A stretch of DNA of 64,000 bases from Mycobacteroides abscessus ATCC 19977 (GTDB taxonomy: Bacteria > Actinomycetota > Actinomycetes > Mycobacteriales > Mycobacteriaceae). A model generated the notes under the pieces. It was not told where the DNA came from. It ran no database searches and saw only the letters and a list, made by a program, of their open reading frames with translations. The DNA lies in assembly GCF_000069185.1 (NCBI RefSeq), contig NC_010397.1, positions 2,046,001 through 2,110,000 on the forward strand, read 5' to 3'. Positions 51,563 through 60,399 of the stretch are shown piece after piece (the first letter of the stretch is position 1; the number at the start of each line of letters is the position of its first letter). The translations under genes were made by a program, and so were the position numbers.

Positions 51563-51665
51563 GTGTCGGTGTGATGTCCGTGGGTATGTCCGGCCGTGTC
51601 CGAAATGCCCGTGGATGTGTCGGAAATGTCGGCACATGTCTCTCGCAACGTCCGTGATGTCCACG
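51563..51665. repeat. Cluster of TGTC(C)G half-sites between divergent element genes
   Basis: Within about 100 bp there are at least eight TGTC-containing half-sites, several as ATGTCCG, GTGTCCG or ATGTCGG, in one orientation (for example near 51574, 51586, 51597, 51617, 51626, 51636 and 51657). The cluster lies between the leftward DUF5919 gene and the rightward transfer genes. It is a strong candidate for an iteron-type operator or replication/transfer control region of the element. Confidence 0.55.
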
Positions 51666-51722
51666 TGAACTGAATCCAGCGCCGGACCGGCGTCAACATC
51701 TCACGAAAGGACTAGTAGGACA

Positions 51723-52067
51723 ATGCGTTTGAGAATCGATACGTCTGGAACTCGTTTTATCGTCACCCGCGCTCCGGAGCCACGGCTGAACTTCGAAACC
51801 GGCGCCCCGAAAGTCGACACCGCCACCGGGATGCCGATGTACGCCACCCAGGTCCTCGCGCTGGATGACTCCGGCGGCGAAGTACTCAATGTCACCGTGG
51901 CAGGAGACCCCAAAGTTACAGTCACGCAGTCTGTTTCGGTGGTTGGTCTGGTGGCCATCCCGTGGGCCCAAGGTGATCGCAGCGGGGTGGCGTTCCGCGC
52001 TGATGCCCTCACCCCCGCCACCGCCAGTGGTGCTGCGCCGAGTGAGCAGACACGCCCGCAGAAGTAA
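51723..52067 (+). CDS. Small conserved protein of actinobacterial integrative elements
   Basis: A 114-residue protein starting MRLRIDTSGTRFIVTRAPEPR, with AGDPKVTVTQSVSVVGLVAIPW and GDRSGVAFRADAL. Proteins of this pattern are repeatedly found just upstream of the FtsK-like translocase and RepSA-type initiator in Streptomyces and mycobacterial elements. It has an OB-like beta-rich look but no known activity. A ribosome-binding site GAAAGGA lies upstream. First gene of the transfer/replication operon. Confidence 0.78.
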   Translation: MRLRIDTSGTRFIVTRAPEPRLNFETGAPKVDTATGMPMYATQVLALDDSGGEVLNVTVAGDPKVTVTQSVSVVGLVAIPWAQGDRSGVAFRADALTPATASGAAPSEQTRPQK

Positions 52068-52159
52068 CCCCAAGCGGGTGTGGGGTGCGGTGAACCGATC
52101 ACCGCACCCCGCCACCCCGGGCATTGCTGTTGACCACACGCTCACGGAGGGCATCTCTC

Positions 52160-53605
52160 ATGACATCGAACAATAAGAACACCACCAACAGTGGATCAGG
52201 CGATGACGACTGGTTCGGAGAACTGGTCATGTCGCTGTTCACCGCAGCCGGGTATGTGCTCTGGTGGGCGGTGCTGTTCCCGGCGATCAGCGTGCCCATC
52301 ATCGCCAGCCTCGTGCTTGCCATCAGCCACGGCCCACGCGTGGGCCTGATCTGCGCGATCGTGTGCAGTGCCGGGTATGCGGGCTGGGCCTGGCTCCAAC
52401 CGGGGTCATTTCGCGCCTGGGTGACCGAACCGGTACGGCGGCGCTGGCTCACGTGGTCGCGCTACACCCGCACCTGGGAATCGACCTGCACCTTGCACGG
52501 CCTGACGGCCACACTCGGCGGACGCACCCTCACTCCCACCCTGCGCACGGTGACAATCGGTAAAACCACCGATGTGCTGGCGGTGCGCATCGTCACCGGC
52601 CAGTCCGTGGCAGATTGGCATAAACAGTCCGACGCGCTGGCCGCCGCGTGGCGCGCCGACCGCATCAGCATCACCGCCACCTCGCCTGGCGAACTGCGCA
52701 TCACTTTAATGCGGGCAGACGTGCTCGCTGAACCGATCGTCCTGCCCATGCCCGCCCCGGCAACCCCGGTGGACCTGGCGCTGGTGCGGGTCGGGATCAC
52801 CGAAACGCGGCATTGGTGGCAAGTGCCGCTGCTCGGTCACCATGTGCTGATCGCCGGGGCAACCGGCGCAGGCAAAGGCTCAGTGCTGTGGTCGTTGATC
52901 GCCGGCATCGCCCCCGCGGTGAAGACCGGACTGGTGCGGTTATGTGTCATCGACCCCAAAGGTGGCATGGAACTCGGTGCCGGAGCACCCCTGTTCACCG
53001 TGTTCACCCACGACGCCACCGACACCACCCTGGAGCTGCTACGCCAGCTCGTCACGGTGATGCACGCCCGGGCGAATCGTCTGCGCGGCCACACCCGACT
53101 ACACACTCCCACGACGTCGGAGCCGTTGTTCGTGGTAGTGATCGATGAAATCGCAGCACTGAGTGCGTATGTGACCGACCGCAAGGTCCGCACCGAAATC
53201 GAACAACTCCTGGGCCTCCTGCTCTCGCAAGGCCGCGCAGTCGGCATCAGCGTCGTCGCCGCGGTGCAAGACCCCGCCAAAGACACCCTGCCGTTAAGGC
53301 AGCTGTTCACGGTGCGGATCGGGTTGCGCCTGACTGAAGCCACCCAAACCACTATGGTCCTGGGACAGGGAGCACGCGATGCCGGCGCCGAATGTGACCG
53401 CATCCCCGACGCGACACCGGGTGTTGGCTACATGATGGTTGACGGCACCGCCTACGCCCAGCGGGTGCGGGCCTTCCACGTCACCGACCACGACATCACC
53501 GCGCTGGCCACTCGGTTCCGCCGACCCCCGAGCCGACCGAACAAGACCCACCAGCCACACAACACCGATACCGGGCACACCGTGGGTGAGGGCAGCGGTG
53601 AATAG
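52160..53605 (+). CDS. FtsK/SpoIIIE-like conjugative translocase (TraB/TraSA type)
   Basis: A 481-residue DNA-translocase. Two membrane segments lie near residues 20-75 (AAGYVLWWAVLFPAIS, then VGLICAIVCSAGYAGWAWL). The motor follows with Walker A AGATGAGKGS (about residue 233), IDPKGGME and Walker B FVVVIDEIAAL. In pSAM2-like elements the equivalent protein alone moves double-stranded DNA between mycelia. The ATG at 52160 follows ACGGAGG. Overlaps the initiator gene by 8 bp. Confidence 0.92.
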   Translation: MTSNNKNTTNSGSGDDDWFGELVMSLFTAAGYVLWWAVLFPAISVPIIASLVLAISHGPRVGLICAIVCSAGYAGWAWLQPGSFRAWVTEPVRRRWLTWSRYTRTWESTCTLHGLTATLGGRTLTPTLRTVTIGKTTDVLAVRIVTGQSVADWHKQSDALAAAWRADRISITATSPGELRITLMRADVLAEPIVLPMPAPATPVDLALVRVGITETRHWWQVPLLGHHVLIAGATGAGKGSVLWSLIAGIAPAVKTGLVRLCVIDPKGGMELGAGAPLFTVFTHDATDTTLELLRQLVTVMHARANRLRGHTRLHTPTTSEPLFVVVIDEIAALSAYVTDRKVRTEIEQLLGLLLSQGRAVGISVVAAVQDPAKDTLPLRQLFTVRIGLRLTEATQTTMVLGQGARDAGAECDRIPDATPGVGYMMVDGTAYAQRVRAFHVTDHDITALATRFRRPPSRPNKTHQPHNTDTGHTVGEGSGE

Positions 53606-55109
53606 CTCCATGACATCGGCGCAGCTTGCCCTGCCGGGTGTTCCGGATACAGTTGATACCACCCGAGTGGTCGAGCAGATGGTGCGCCGGGCCGCGTCGA
53701 TGGGATACCAATCCTGGTGGCGACGAGCAGAATCCGTCGGATTCTGCGCTCACCCCATCCAGCTGATCGGTACCGATGAGTACGGGCGTCAGCGGGTGGT
53801 GTGGACGCGGTGCAACAACCGTCGCGCCCACATTTGCCCGTCGTGTTCAGATCTCTACGCCCGCGACACCTGGCAACTCGTGCACGCCGGCGCTGCGGGA
53901 GGCCACCACGGCATGCCCACCGCGGTGGGCGATCATCCGCAAGTTTTCCTCACCCTGACTGCCCCCAGCTTCGGGGCCGTCCACACCGCCACGACGTCGG
54001 GGGACAAGAAAGCGCAGGTATGCCGAGACCAGCACCGGATCGGCGGCTACCGCCGCTGCCCGCATGGAAAACAATTGTGGTGCAGCATGTCCCATGATCA
54101 TGGCGACGAGCGGGTCGGTCAGCCGCTCTGTCCGGAGTGCTACGACTATGCCGGGCATGTCCTGTTCGCCTGGCATCTTCCCGAACTGTGGCGACGCTTC
54201 ACCATCACCATGCGGCGCACCCTCCGCAAAGAACTGAAAGCCACCGGTGTGGATCCGGATGCGGTGCGGGTGAGCTTCATCAAAATCGTCGAACTGCAAG
54301 CCCGCGCCATCCCACACATCCACGCCCTGATCCGCCTGGACCCCCAAGACGACCCCGATCAGACCGATTGGGAATCACCCATCGGTGCAGTCGAACTCGC
54401 CACCATCATCCAACACGCCGCCCGCACCGTCACGCTCACCATCGACGATCCGACCGCTGATACCGATGCGCGGACGATACGTTTCGGCACACAGATCGAC
54501 ACCCAACCCCTCGCCGCATCCGCAAAACCAGTGAAAAGTGCTCCACCAGAACCAGAACCAGAACCAGGGTCAGGCTCAGGACGGTCCATGTCTGGCCGGC
54601 TGGTGGCACGCTATCTCGCCAAGTATGTCACCAAATCCTTGGTAGACCTCGGAATCAGCGCGCGCCGCCTATCTACGGAAGCCATACCCGACCTGGACGT
54701 GTCAGAGCATGTGCGGACCATCCTGACCACCATCAGCGATCTCGCGGACAAAGGACTGTCCGGCATCGGGCGGTGGTTGCACACCCTCGGATTCCGCGGC
54801 CACATCACCAGCAAATCCCGCCGTTATTCCACTACCATGACCGTGCTGCGCGAACAGCGCGCCATTTGGACGCGTGAAGAACGCTTGAAAAGCACTGCAT
54901 ACCAATACGATCCCAACTGTGACTTCGCCGGTCGCGATGATCTGGTGGCGTGGGAGTTCGAACGTGCCGGCCTCGGCAGCCTCGGCGATCGCAGTCTCGT
55001 CTATTCCGCGGCCCTCCAACGCATCCACTCCCGCCTCATCGGACTGGTAGAAGCACGTCGCCAAGCCCACAACGAACAATGGGATCCGCTAGGGGCAAGC
55101 GATGGCTGA
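53598..55109 (+). CDS. RepSA-like rolling-circle replication initiator
   Basis: A 503-residue initiator. An N-terminal cysteine-rich part (RCNNRRAHICPSCSDLYARDTW and CPECYDYAGH) is followed by the HUH motif AIPHIHALIRLDP and the tyrosine motif RYLAKYVTKSL. A proline-glutamate-rich linker with EPEPEPGSGSG separates regions. It nicks a double-strand origin and drives rolling-circle replication of the excised element. GTG at 53598 is chosen; ATG at 53610 is an alternative. Confidence 0.9.
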   Translation: MNSSMTSAQLALPGVPDTVDTTRVVEQMVRRAASMGYQSWWRRAESVGFCAHPIQLIGTDEYGRQRVVWTRCNNRRAHICPSCSDLYARDTWQLVHAGAAGGHHGMPTAVGDHPQVFLTLTAPSFGAVHTATTSGDKKAQVCRDQHRIGGYRRCPHGKQLWCSMSHDHGDERVGQPLCPECYDYAGHVLFAWHLPELWRRFTITMRRTLRKELKATGVDPDAVRVSFIKIVELQARAIPHIHALIRLDPQDDPDQTDWESPIGAVELATIIQHAARTVTLTIDDPTADTDARTIRFGTQIDTQPLAASAKPVKSAPPEPEPEPGSGSGRSMSGRLVARYLAKYVTKSLVDLGISARRLSTEAIPDLDVSEHVRTILTTISDLADKGLSGIGRWLHTLGFRGHITSKSRRYSTTMTVLREQRAIWTREERLKSTAYQYDPNCDFAGRDDLVAWEFERAGLGSLGDRSLVYSAALQRIHSRLIGLVEARRQAHNEQWDPLGASDG

Positions 55110-55302
55110 AAGATGCCCGACTACGACACATGCTCGCTCCGAGTGTGACGTTCGAGTCGATGCTCCGAACATGTCAGAGGGAGGTGTTGAAATTGACCTG
55201 CCGAACCGGTATCGGCTCCCGCGCGAGGCCAACCGCGCGCTGGTAAACGTCATACTGGCTATGCGGGACCGGACGCCTAGATCAGGGAGGGGAGTGGCAT
55301 GA
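55102..55302 (+). CDS. Small protein (66 aa) between initiator and recombinase
   Basis: The frame overlaps the initiator stop by 8 bp and the recombinase start by 4 bp (ATGA), a packing that supports real translation. The C-terminal half, DLPNRYRLPREANRALVNVILAMRDR, is helical and basic. No helix-turn-helix is obvious. The position is that of an excisionase or recombination directionality factor, but that is inference. Confidence 0.55.
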   Translation: MAERCPTTTHARSECDVRVDAPNMSEGGVEIDLPNRYRLPREANRALVNVILAMRDRTPRSGRGVA

Positions 55303-56945
55303 GCCTCAGGTTCGCCTTCTATGGCCGAGTGAGTACCGAGGACGCCCAAGATCCGGAGGCGAGCCGCAGCTGGCAGAAACGTCGTGCCATCGATCTGATC
55401 AGTCCGCATGGCGGCGTCCTCGCCGCCGACTACTTCGATATAGGACAGAGCCGGTCGCTTCCCTGGAAACGCAGGCCGGAGGCTTCACGTCTGCTCGCAG
55501 ATGTCACTTCTCGTGACCGTGGCTTCGATGCCGTCGTGATCGGGGAACCTGCTCGCGCGTTCTACGGACCGCAATTTGCGCTCACCTTCCCGGTGCTCAC
55601 GCACTACGGGGTCGGCCTATGGGTGCCTGAAGTTGGCGGAGCGGTTGATCCCGGATCCGAGGCACACGACCTCGTGATGACGCTCTTTGGCGGAATGAGC
55701 AAGGGAGAACGTGCGCGAATCCAGATGCGCGTGCGTACCGCGATGTCGGCACTCGCGCAGGACACAACCAGATACCTCGGCGGTCGCCCACCGTACGGTT
55801 ATCAACTCGTCGATGCCGGCCCGCACCCAAACCCCGCCAAGGCAAGTCTTGGGCAGCGTCTTCACCGCCTGGAGCCTGACCCCGAGACCGCCCCGACCGT
55901 CGAGCGGATCTATCGCATGTATGCCGATGGTGCTGGCTTGCGCTTCATCGCACAGCAGCTCACCGACGATGGAGTGCCATCACCGAGCCAATACGACCCG
56001 GCACGGAACCGGCATCGTGACCCACGTGGATGGTCCCATTCGGCGATCCGCGCCATTCTCGACAACCCTGCGTACCGCGGTATCCGTGTCTGGGGCAAGC
56101 AGGAGAAGTATGAGGTCCTTTTGAACCCCGATGATGTCGCCGCGGGATATGAGACTCGCATGCGGTGGCGCGATCGGGCCGACTGGATCGCACCCGATCG
56201 ACGCACGCACGAAGAGCTGATCCCTGATGAGCTGGCGCAGGCTGTTCGTCTCCGGATGCAGGCGCGGCGTGGTCCCGGTCGCGTGTGCAGCAGAGAATCG
56301 ACAGTGCCGTATGCGCTGCGTGGGCTGCTGTTCTGCGCCGCATGTGGACGGCGAATGCAGGGCGCCGCCCGGCCGGGGAAGCAAACAACGCGGATCCTCT
56401 ACCGTTGTGAGTTCGGCAAGTCACGTTCTGTACCTGTGGACCTGAGTGATCATCCGCGCACCGTCTATCTCCGCGAAGACGCAGTGACAGCGCGACTCGA
56501 CGAATGGATCGCCACTCTGGCCGATCCAGAAGACCTCGCACGCGGGCAAGACGTGGACCCGGCGGCCGGACCTGGCTACGCCGCCTTGCAGCGCCAGCTG
56601 AGCGAGGCGAATGCCAAAGTGGCTGCCTTGATCACCGCCGTGGAGTCTGGCGTGGCCGTTGAGGATCTAACTGCTGCGTTGCGTCAACGTACCGCCGAGC
56701 GCGACGAGCTGAGGGCACGCGTTGAGCGAGTGGAGCGGCCCCGCGCCATGTGTGCCGCCGAGATCAGTGAGTTAGTTAAGGAGTTAGGCGGACTGTCGGT
56801 CATCCTCGGCGCGGCAACCGGAGCTGAGCGCGCCGAGGTGTACGCAAGCTTGGGCCTGCGTCTCGACTACGACCCGCATCTTCGGCGAGTCACGGCGACT
56901 GCCGACCTGAGTCGTGTCGCCGGATGTGTCCGAGGGGGGACTTGA
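55299..56945 (+). CDS. Large serine recombinase (integrase of the element)
   Basis: A 548-residue large serine recombinase. The catalytic domain is N-terminal with the nucleophile in FAFYGRVSTED (Ser about 12) and GMSKGERARIQMRVRTAM at the long helix. A recombinase domain (LGGRPPYGYQLVD to NPAYRGIRVWGKQ) comes next, then a zinc ribbon (LLFCAACGRRMQG, later cysteine in LYRCEFG) and a coiled coil (residues 425-490). Its last six codons and stop lie inside tRNA-Leu, overlapping it by 19 bp. Crossover at the tRNA end would therefore also decide the protein's C-terminus. Confidence 0.92.
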   Translation: MSLRFAFYGRVSTEDAQDPEASRSWQKRRAIDLISPHGGVLAADYFDIGQSRSLPWKRRPEASRLLADVTSRDRGFDAVVIGEPARAFYGPQFALTFPVLTHYGVGLWVPEVGGAVDPGSEAHDLVMTLFGGMSKGERARIQMRVRTAMSALAQDTTRYLGGRPPYGYQLVDAGPHPNPAKASLGQRLHRLEPDPETAPTVERIYRMYADGAGLRFIAQQLTDDGVPSPSQYDPARNRHRDPRGWSHSAIRAILDNPAYRGIRVWGKQEKYEVLLNPDDVAAGYETRMRWRDRADWIAPDRRTHEELIPDELAQAVRLRMQARRGPGRVCSRESTVPYALRGLLFCAACGRRMQGAARPGKQTTRILYRCEFGKSRSVPVDLSDHPRTVYLREDAVTARLDEWIATLADPEDLARGQDVDPAAGPGYAALQRQLSEANAKVAALITAVESGVAVEDLTAALRQRTAERDELRARVERVERPRAMCAAEISELVKELGGLSVILGAATGAERAEVYASLGLRLDYDPHLRRVTATADLSRVAGCVRGGT

Positions 56946-57012
56946 ACCCCCACGCCCGTTAATAGGGCACTAGCACCTCAAGCTAGCGCGTCTGCCATTC
57001 CGCCACTCGGAC
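56927..57012 (-). tRNA. tRNA-Leu (anticodon GAG)
   Basis: On the minus strand an 86-nt class II tRNA: acceptor GTCCGAG pairs with CTCGGAC, discriminator A at 56927, and anticodon stem CTAGC/GCTAG around loop TTGAGGT with anticodon GAG. A long variable arm and T-loop TTCAAGT with stem GGGGG/CCCCC follow. CCA is not encoded. It is intact and marks the border between the mobile island and the conserved core genes. Confidence 0.95.
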
Positions 57013-57181
57013 CTCTTGCTCCAGTTTGGGCACGTGGGCGGAATTTCCGCGCTGTGCTCAAACCAAGTGCGGGCACTATGGCCCGTGGTTGCCGTCATAG
57101 GCTAGCGGAAACCCTGCACAGAGCCCAAACCGGTCATCGCAGCCCGGTGCGTCGCCACCGACGATGGTAGGAAAGGTAGTT

Positions 57182-58519
57182 GTGACTTCTGTGAACCCGG
57201 CACCCGAGGATGAGGTCGTCGATCTGGTCAGCACGCTGATCCGTTTCGACACCTCCAACACCGGAGAGCTGGAGACCACCAAGGGCGAGGCCGAATGCGC
57301 GCGGTGGATTCAGCAGCAGCTGGAGGAGGTCGGATACACCTGTGAGTACGTCGAGGCCGGCGCCCCGGGGCGCGGAAACCTCTTCGCGCGGCTACCCGGG
57401 GCGAGCTCGGATCGCGGTGCCCTGCTGATTCACGGTCACCTCGACGTCGTGCCCGCCGAGGCCCCGGATTGGAGCGTGCATCCGTTCTCCGGGGCGGTCA
57501 ACGACGGCTACGTGTGGGGCCGCGGCGCGGTCGACATGAAGGACATGGTCGGGATGATGATCGCCATCGCCCGGTACTTCAAAAGATCCGGAATCGTCCC
57601 GCCGCGAGATCTCGTCTGGGCATTTGTCTCCGACGAGGAAAACGGTGGCAAGTGGGGCTCGCAGTGGCTGGTGGACAACCGTCCCGATCTGTTCGAGGGC
57701 ATCACCGAGGCCATCGGTGAGGTCGGCGGCTTTTCACTCACCGTGCCCCGTCGGCAGGGCGGCGAGCGGCGCCTGTACCTGCTGGAGACGGCGGAGAAGG
57801 GCATCGCGTGGATGCGGCTGACCGCCAAAGCCCGCGCCGGCCACGGCTCGATGGTGCACGAGGACAACGCCGTGACGGCGGTGGCGGAGGCGGTCGCCAA
57901 ACTGGGACGGCACCGGTTCCCGTTGGTGCTGACCGAGGCGGTCACCCAGTTCCTCGGTGCGGTGGCCGAGGAGACCGGCTACGACTTCGACCCGGACTCG
58001 CCGGACTTGGAAGGCACGGTCGCCAAGCTGGGCTCGATCGGCAAGATCGTCGGCGCCACGCTGCGCGACACCGCCAACCCCACCATGCTCAAGGCCGGGT
58101 ACAAGGCCAATGTCATTCCGGCGACCGCCGAGGCCGTCATCGACTGCCGCGTGTTGCCCGGACGGTTGGAGGCCTTCGAGCGTGAGGTCGACGAGATCAT
58201 CGGGCCCGATGTCGAACGTGAGTGGGTGCAGCTGCTCCCGGCGTATGAGACGACGTTCGACGGCGACCTGGTTGACGCGATGAACGCGGCGGTGCTCGAA
58301 TTCGATCCCGAAGCGCGCACCGTACCCTACATGCTGTCCGGTGGTACCGACGCAAAAGCGTTCGCCCGGTTGGGTATTCGCTGTTTTGGATTTGCCCCAC
58401 TGAAGCTGCCGCCGGAGCTCGATTTCGCCTCGCTGTTCCATGGCGTAGACGAGCGGGTACCGGTTGACGCACTGACGTTCGGCACCAAGGTTCTCCAGCA
58501 TTTCCTGCTCAATCACTGA
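57182..58519 (+). CDS. M20-family metallopeptidase/deacylase (Rv2141c orthologue)
   Basis: A 445-residue M20 peptidase: metal ligands in [27 protein letters not shown] and LFHGVDERV; dimerisation insert in the middle. It hydrolyses peptide- or acyl-amino-acid-type bonds in the cytoplasm; substrate unknown. The GTG at 57182 follows AGGAAAGG. First of the conserved core block shared with M. tuberculosis Rv2141c. Confidence 0.9.
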   Translation: MTSVNPAPEDEVVDLVSTLIRFDTSNTGELETTKGEAECARWIQQQLEEVGYTCEYVEAGAPGRGNLFARLPGASSDRGALLIHGHLDVVPAEAPDWSVHPFSGAVNDGYVWGRGAVDMKDMVGMMIAIARYFKRSGIVPPRDLVWAFVSDEENGGKWGSQWLVDNRPDLFEGITEAIGEVGGFSLTVPRRQGGERRLYLLETAEKGIAWMRLTAKARAGHGSMVHEDNAVTAVAEAVAKLGRHRFPLVLTEAVTQFLGAVAEETGYDFDPDSPDLEGTVAKLGSIGKIVGATLRDTANPTMLKAGYKANVIPATAEAVIDCRVLPGRLEAFEREVDEIIGPDVEREWVQLLPAYETTFDGDLVDAMNAAVLEFDPEARTVPYMLSGGTDAKAFARLGIRCFGFAPLKLPPELDFASLFHGVDERVPVDALTFGTKVLQHFLLNH

Positions 58520-58544
58520 CCGCACTCGAACGAAAGGACATCGC

Positions 58545-59066
58545 ATGGCTTCCCCGTACGACGCTCTGCCGCAGTTGCCGACCTTCACCCTGACCTCCGC
58601 CAGCGTCACCGACGGTCAGCCGCTGAGCCTGGACCAGGTCAGCGGGATCATGGGCGCTGGGGGACAGGATGTTTCGCCCGAGCTCAGCTGGTCCGGATTT
58701 CCGGAGGAAACCCAGAGCTTCGCCGTCACCGTCTACGACCCGGATGCCCCGACCGCGTCTGGCTTCTGGCACTGGGCGGTGGCGAACCTACCCGCCACGG
58801 TGACGCAGTTGCCCGCCGGAGTTGGTGACGGCAGCGGATTGCCCGGTGACGCCATCACTTTGGCCAACGATGCCAGCCTCAAGCGGTACATCGGGGCCGC
58901 TCCGCCGGCCGGACACGGCCCGCACCGGTACTACATCGCGGTGCACGCGGTCAGCGTGCCGAAGCTGGAGCTGCCGGAGAACGCGACGCCGGCCTACCTG
59001 GGCTTCAACCTGTTCGGGCATGCGATCGCCCGCGCCGTCATCCACGGCACCTACGAGCAGCACTAG
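58545..59066 (+). CDS. YbhB/YbcL (PEBP-like) protein, Rv2140c orthologue
   Basis: A 173-residue phosphatidylethanolamine-binding-protein-like protein: [36 protein letters not shown] and the ligand-pocket region [13 protein letters not shown]. It lies 25 bp after the peptidase gene with GAAAGGA upstream. The mycobacterial homologue is small and cytoplasmic; its ligand is not settled. Confidence 0.92.
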   Translation: MASPYDALPQLPTFTLTSASVTDGQPLSLDQVSGIMGAGGQDVSPELSWSGFPEETQSFAVTVYDPDAPTASGFWHWAVANLPATVTQLPAGVGDGSGLPGDAITLANDASLKRYIGAAPPAGHGPHRYYIAVHAVSVPKLELPENATPAYLGFNLFGHAIARAVIHGTYEQH

Positions 59067-59076
59067 CTGCTCGTAG
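59051..59076. terminator. Bidirectional terminator hairpin between PEBP gene and pyrD
   Basis: CTACGAGCAGC (59051-59061) and GCTGCTCGTAG (59066-59076) form a perfect 11-bp stem with an ACTA loop. The hairpin covers the PEBP stop codon and ends 1 bp before the pyrD stop, so it can serve both convergent genes. No long T tract. Confidence 0.7.
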
Positions 59077-59077
59077 G

Positions 59078-60139
59078 TCAGGTGGCCGACCCGACGGCGT
59101 CCTGAAGGCTGGCGAAGCCGCCCGCCCGCAGGCGCTGGGCGATGCCGTCGTGGATGCGTTTGGCGTAGAAACCACCCCGGTAGATGAAGCCCGTGTAGCC
59201 CTGCAGCAGCGATGCCCCGGCGATGATCCGTGCCCACGCATCGTCGGCATCCTCTATTCCGCCGACGCTGATGAGCACCAGACGATCTCCTACCCGTCGG
59301 TACAACCGCCGCAGCACCTCCAGTGAGCGTGCCGCCACCGGCGGTCCGGAAACGCCTCCGGCACCGAGGTCCTCGACGCCGGTCGTCTTCAGCGCGGCGC
59401 GGCTGATGGTGGTGTTGGTGGCCACGATTCCCGCAAGGCCCAATTCCACTGCCAGGTCCGCGATCTCGTCGATGTCGGCGTCGGACAGATCCGGGGCTAT
59501 CTTCACCAGCACCGGCGCGGTGGTCTCCTCCAGCACGGCGGAGAGGATCTTGCGCAGTTCGCCGATTGCTTGCAGATCGCGCAGCCCGGGGGTGTTGGGG
59601 GAGCTCACGTTCACCACCAAGAAATCGGCCGCGGGCCCTACCTGCCGGGCGCTCACCCGATAGTCCGAGGACGCGAAGGCGGGCTCCACGATCTTCGATT
59701 TGCCGATGTTGGCGCCGATCGGCACTGTCGACGTGCGGGTGGCCAACCGGGGGGCGAGGGCTGCCGCGCCGTGGTTGTTGAAGCCCATGCGGTTGAGCAG
59801 GCCACGGTCGGCCGGGAGCCGGAACAGACGCGGCTTCGGATTGCCGGGCTGGGCGATTGCCGTCACCGTGCCCACCTCGGCATAGCCGAAGCCCAGGGGT
59901 CCCCACACCTTCAGGCCCTCGCCGTCCTTGTCGAATCCGGCGGCCAGCCCCAGCGGGGCGGGGAAGTGCACCCCGAACACCTCGGTGCCGAGGATCGGAT
60001 CGGTGGGGGCGCAGAGGCGATTCAGCAACCATCGTGTGGGTGTGAAGGCGGCGATGGCGCGCAGGGCCGCGAACACCAGGGTGTGTACGCGCTCGGGCGA
60101 CACCAGGAAGAACAGTCGCAGCAGGATCTGGTACAGCAC
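59078..60139 (-). CDS. pyrD: Dihydroorotate dehydrogenase (quinone), class 2
   Basis: A 353-residue class 2 enzyme of pyrimidine synthesis oxidising dihydroorotate to orotate with quinone as acceptor. A hydrophobic N-terminal helix ([26 protein letters not shown]) binds the membrane. FMN-barrel blocks include [38 protein letters not shown] (catalytic serine) and [13 protein letters not shown]. The GTG start overlaps the upstream stop by one base. Orthologue of Rv2139. Confidence 0.96.
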   Translation of the reverse strand: MLYQILLRLFFLVSPERVHTLVFAALRAIAAFTPTRWLLNRLCAPTDPILGTEVFGVHFPAPLGLAAGFDKDGEGLKVWGPLGFGYAEVGTVTAIAQPGNPKPRLFRLPADRGLLNRMGFNNHGAAALAPRLATRTSTVPIGANIGKSKIVEPAFASSDYRVSARQVGPAADFLVVNVSSPNTPGLRDLQAIGELRKILSAVLEETTAPVLVKIAPDLSDADIDEIADLAVELGLAGIVATNTTISRAALKTTGVEDLGAGGVSGPPVAARSLEVLRRLYRRVGDRLVLISVGGIEDADDAWARIIAGASLLQGYTGFIYRGGFYAKRIHDGIAQRLRAGGFASLQDAVGSAT

Positions 60140-60399
60140 TACATCACCGGTGCCGTCAACGGGCCGGCGCCCAGGCTGCCACGTAACTTCTTGCGGCGCA
60201 GGAGAACTCGTCGGCTTCCATCGGTGTAGAGCCGTACACGGGTGAGTTCCCAGCCGCCGAACTCGGCCTGTATGGACAGCCGTAGTGAGGCGGTGATCCT
60301 GGTGATCTCCGGCGGTAGCCGCAACGGGTAGTAGTCGTAGTCGTCATCGGGCTCGCTCTCCCAACTCGCCGGAAAGCTGCCGCGCCCGGCGCGGCTCAT
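60139..60399 (-). CDS. DUF5703-type small protein
   Basis: An 86-residue protein with the actinobacterial pattern [40 protein letters not shown], then [18 protein letters not shown]. Its start overlaps the lipoprotein stop (ATGA) and its stop abuts pyrD, so the three form an operon. Function unknown. Confidence 0.82.
   Translation of the reverse strand: MSRAGRGSFPASWESEPDDDYDYYPLRLPPEITRITASLRLSIQAEFGGWELTRVRLYTDGSRRVLLRRKKLRGSLGAGPLTAPVM

Noticed and set aside
51563..51665. CRISPR-like array
   Set aside because: The repeats are only 6-10 bp with irregular 5-15 bp spacing; no CRISPR repeat-spacer pattern and no cas genes in the window.
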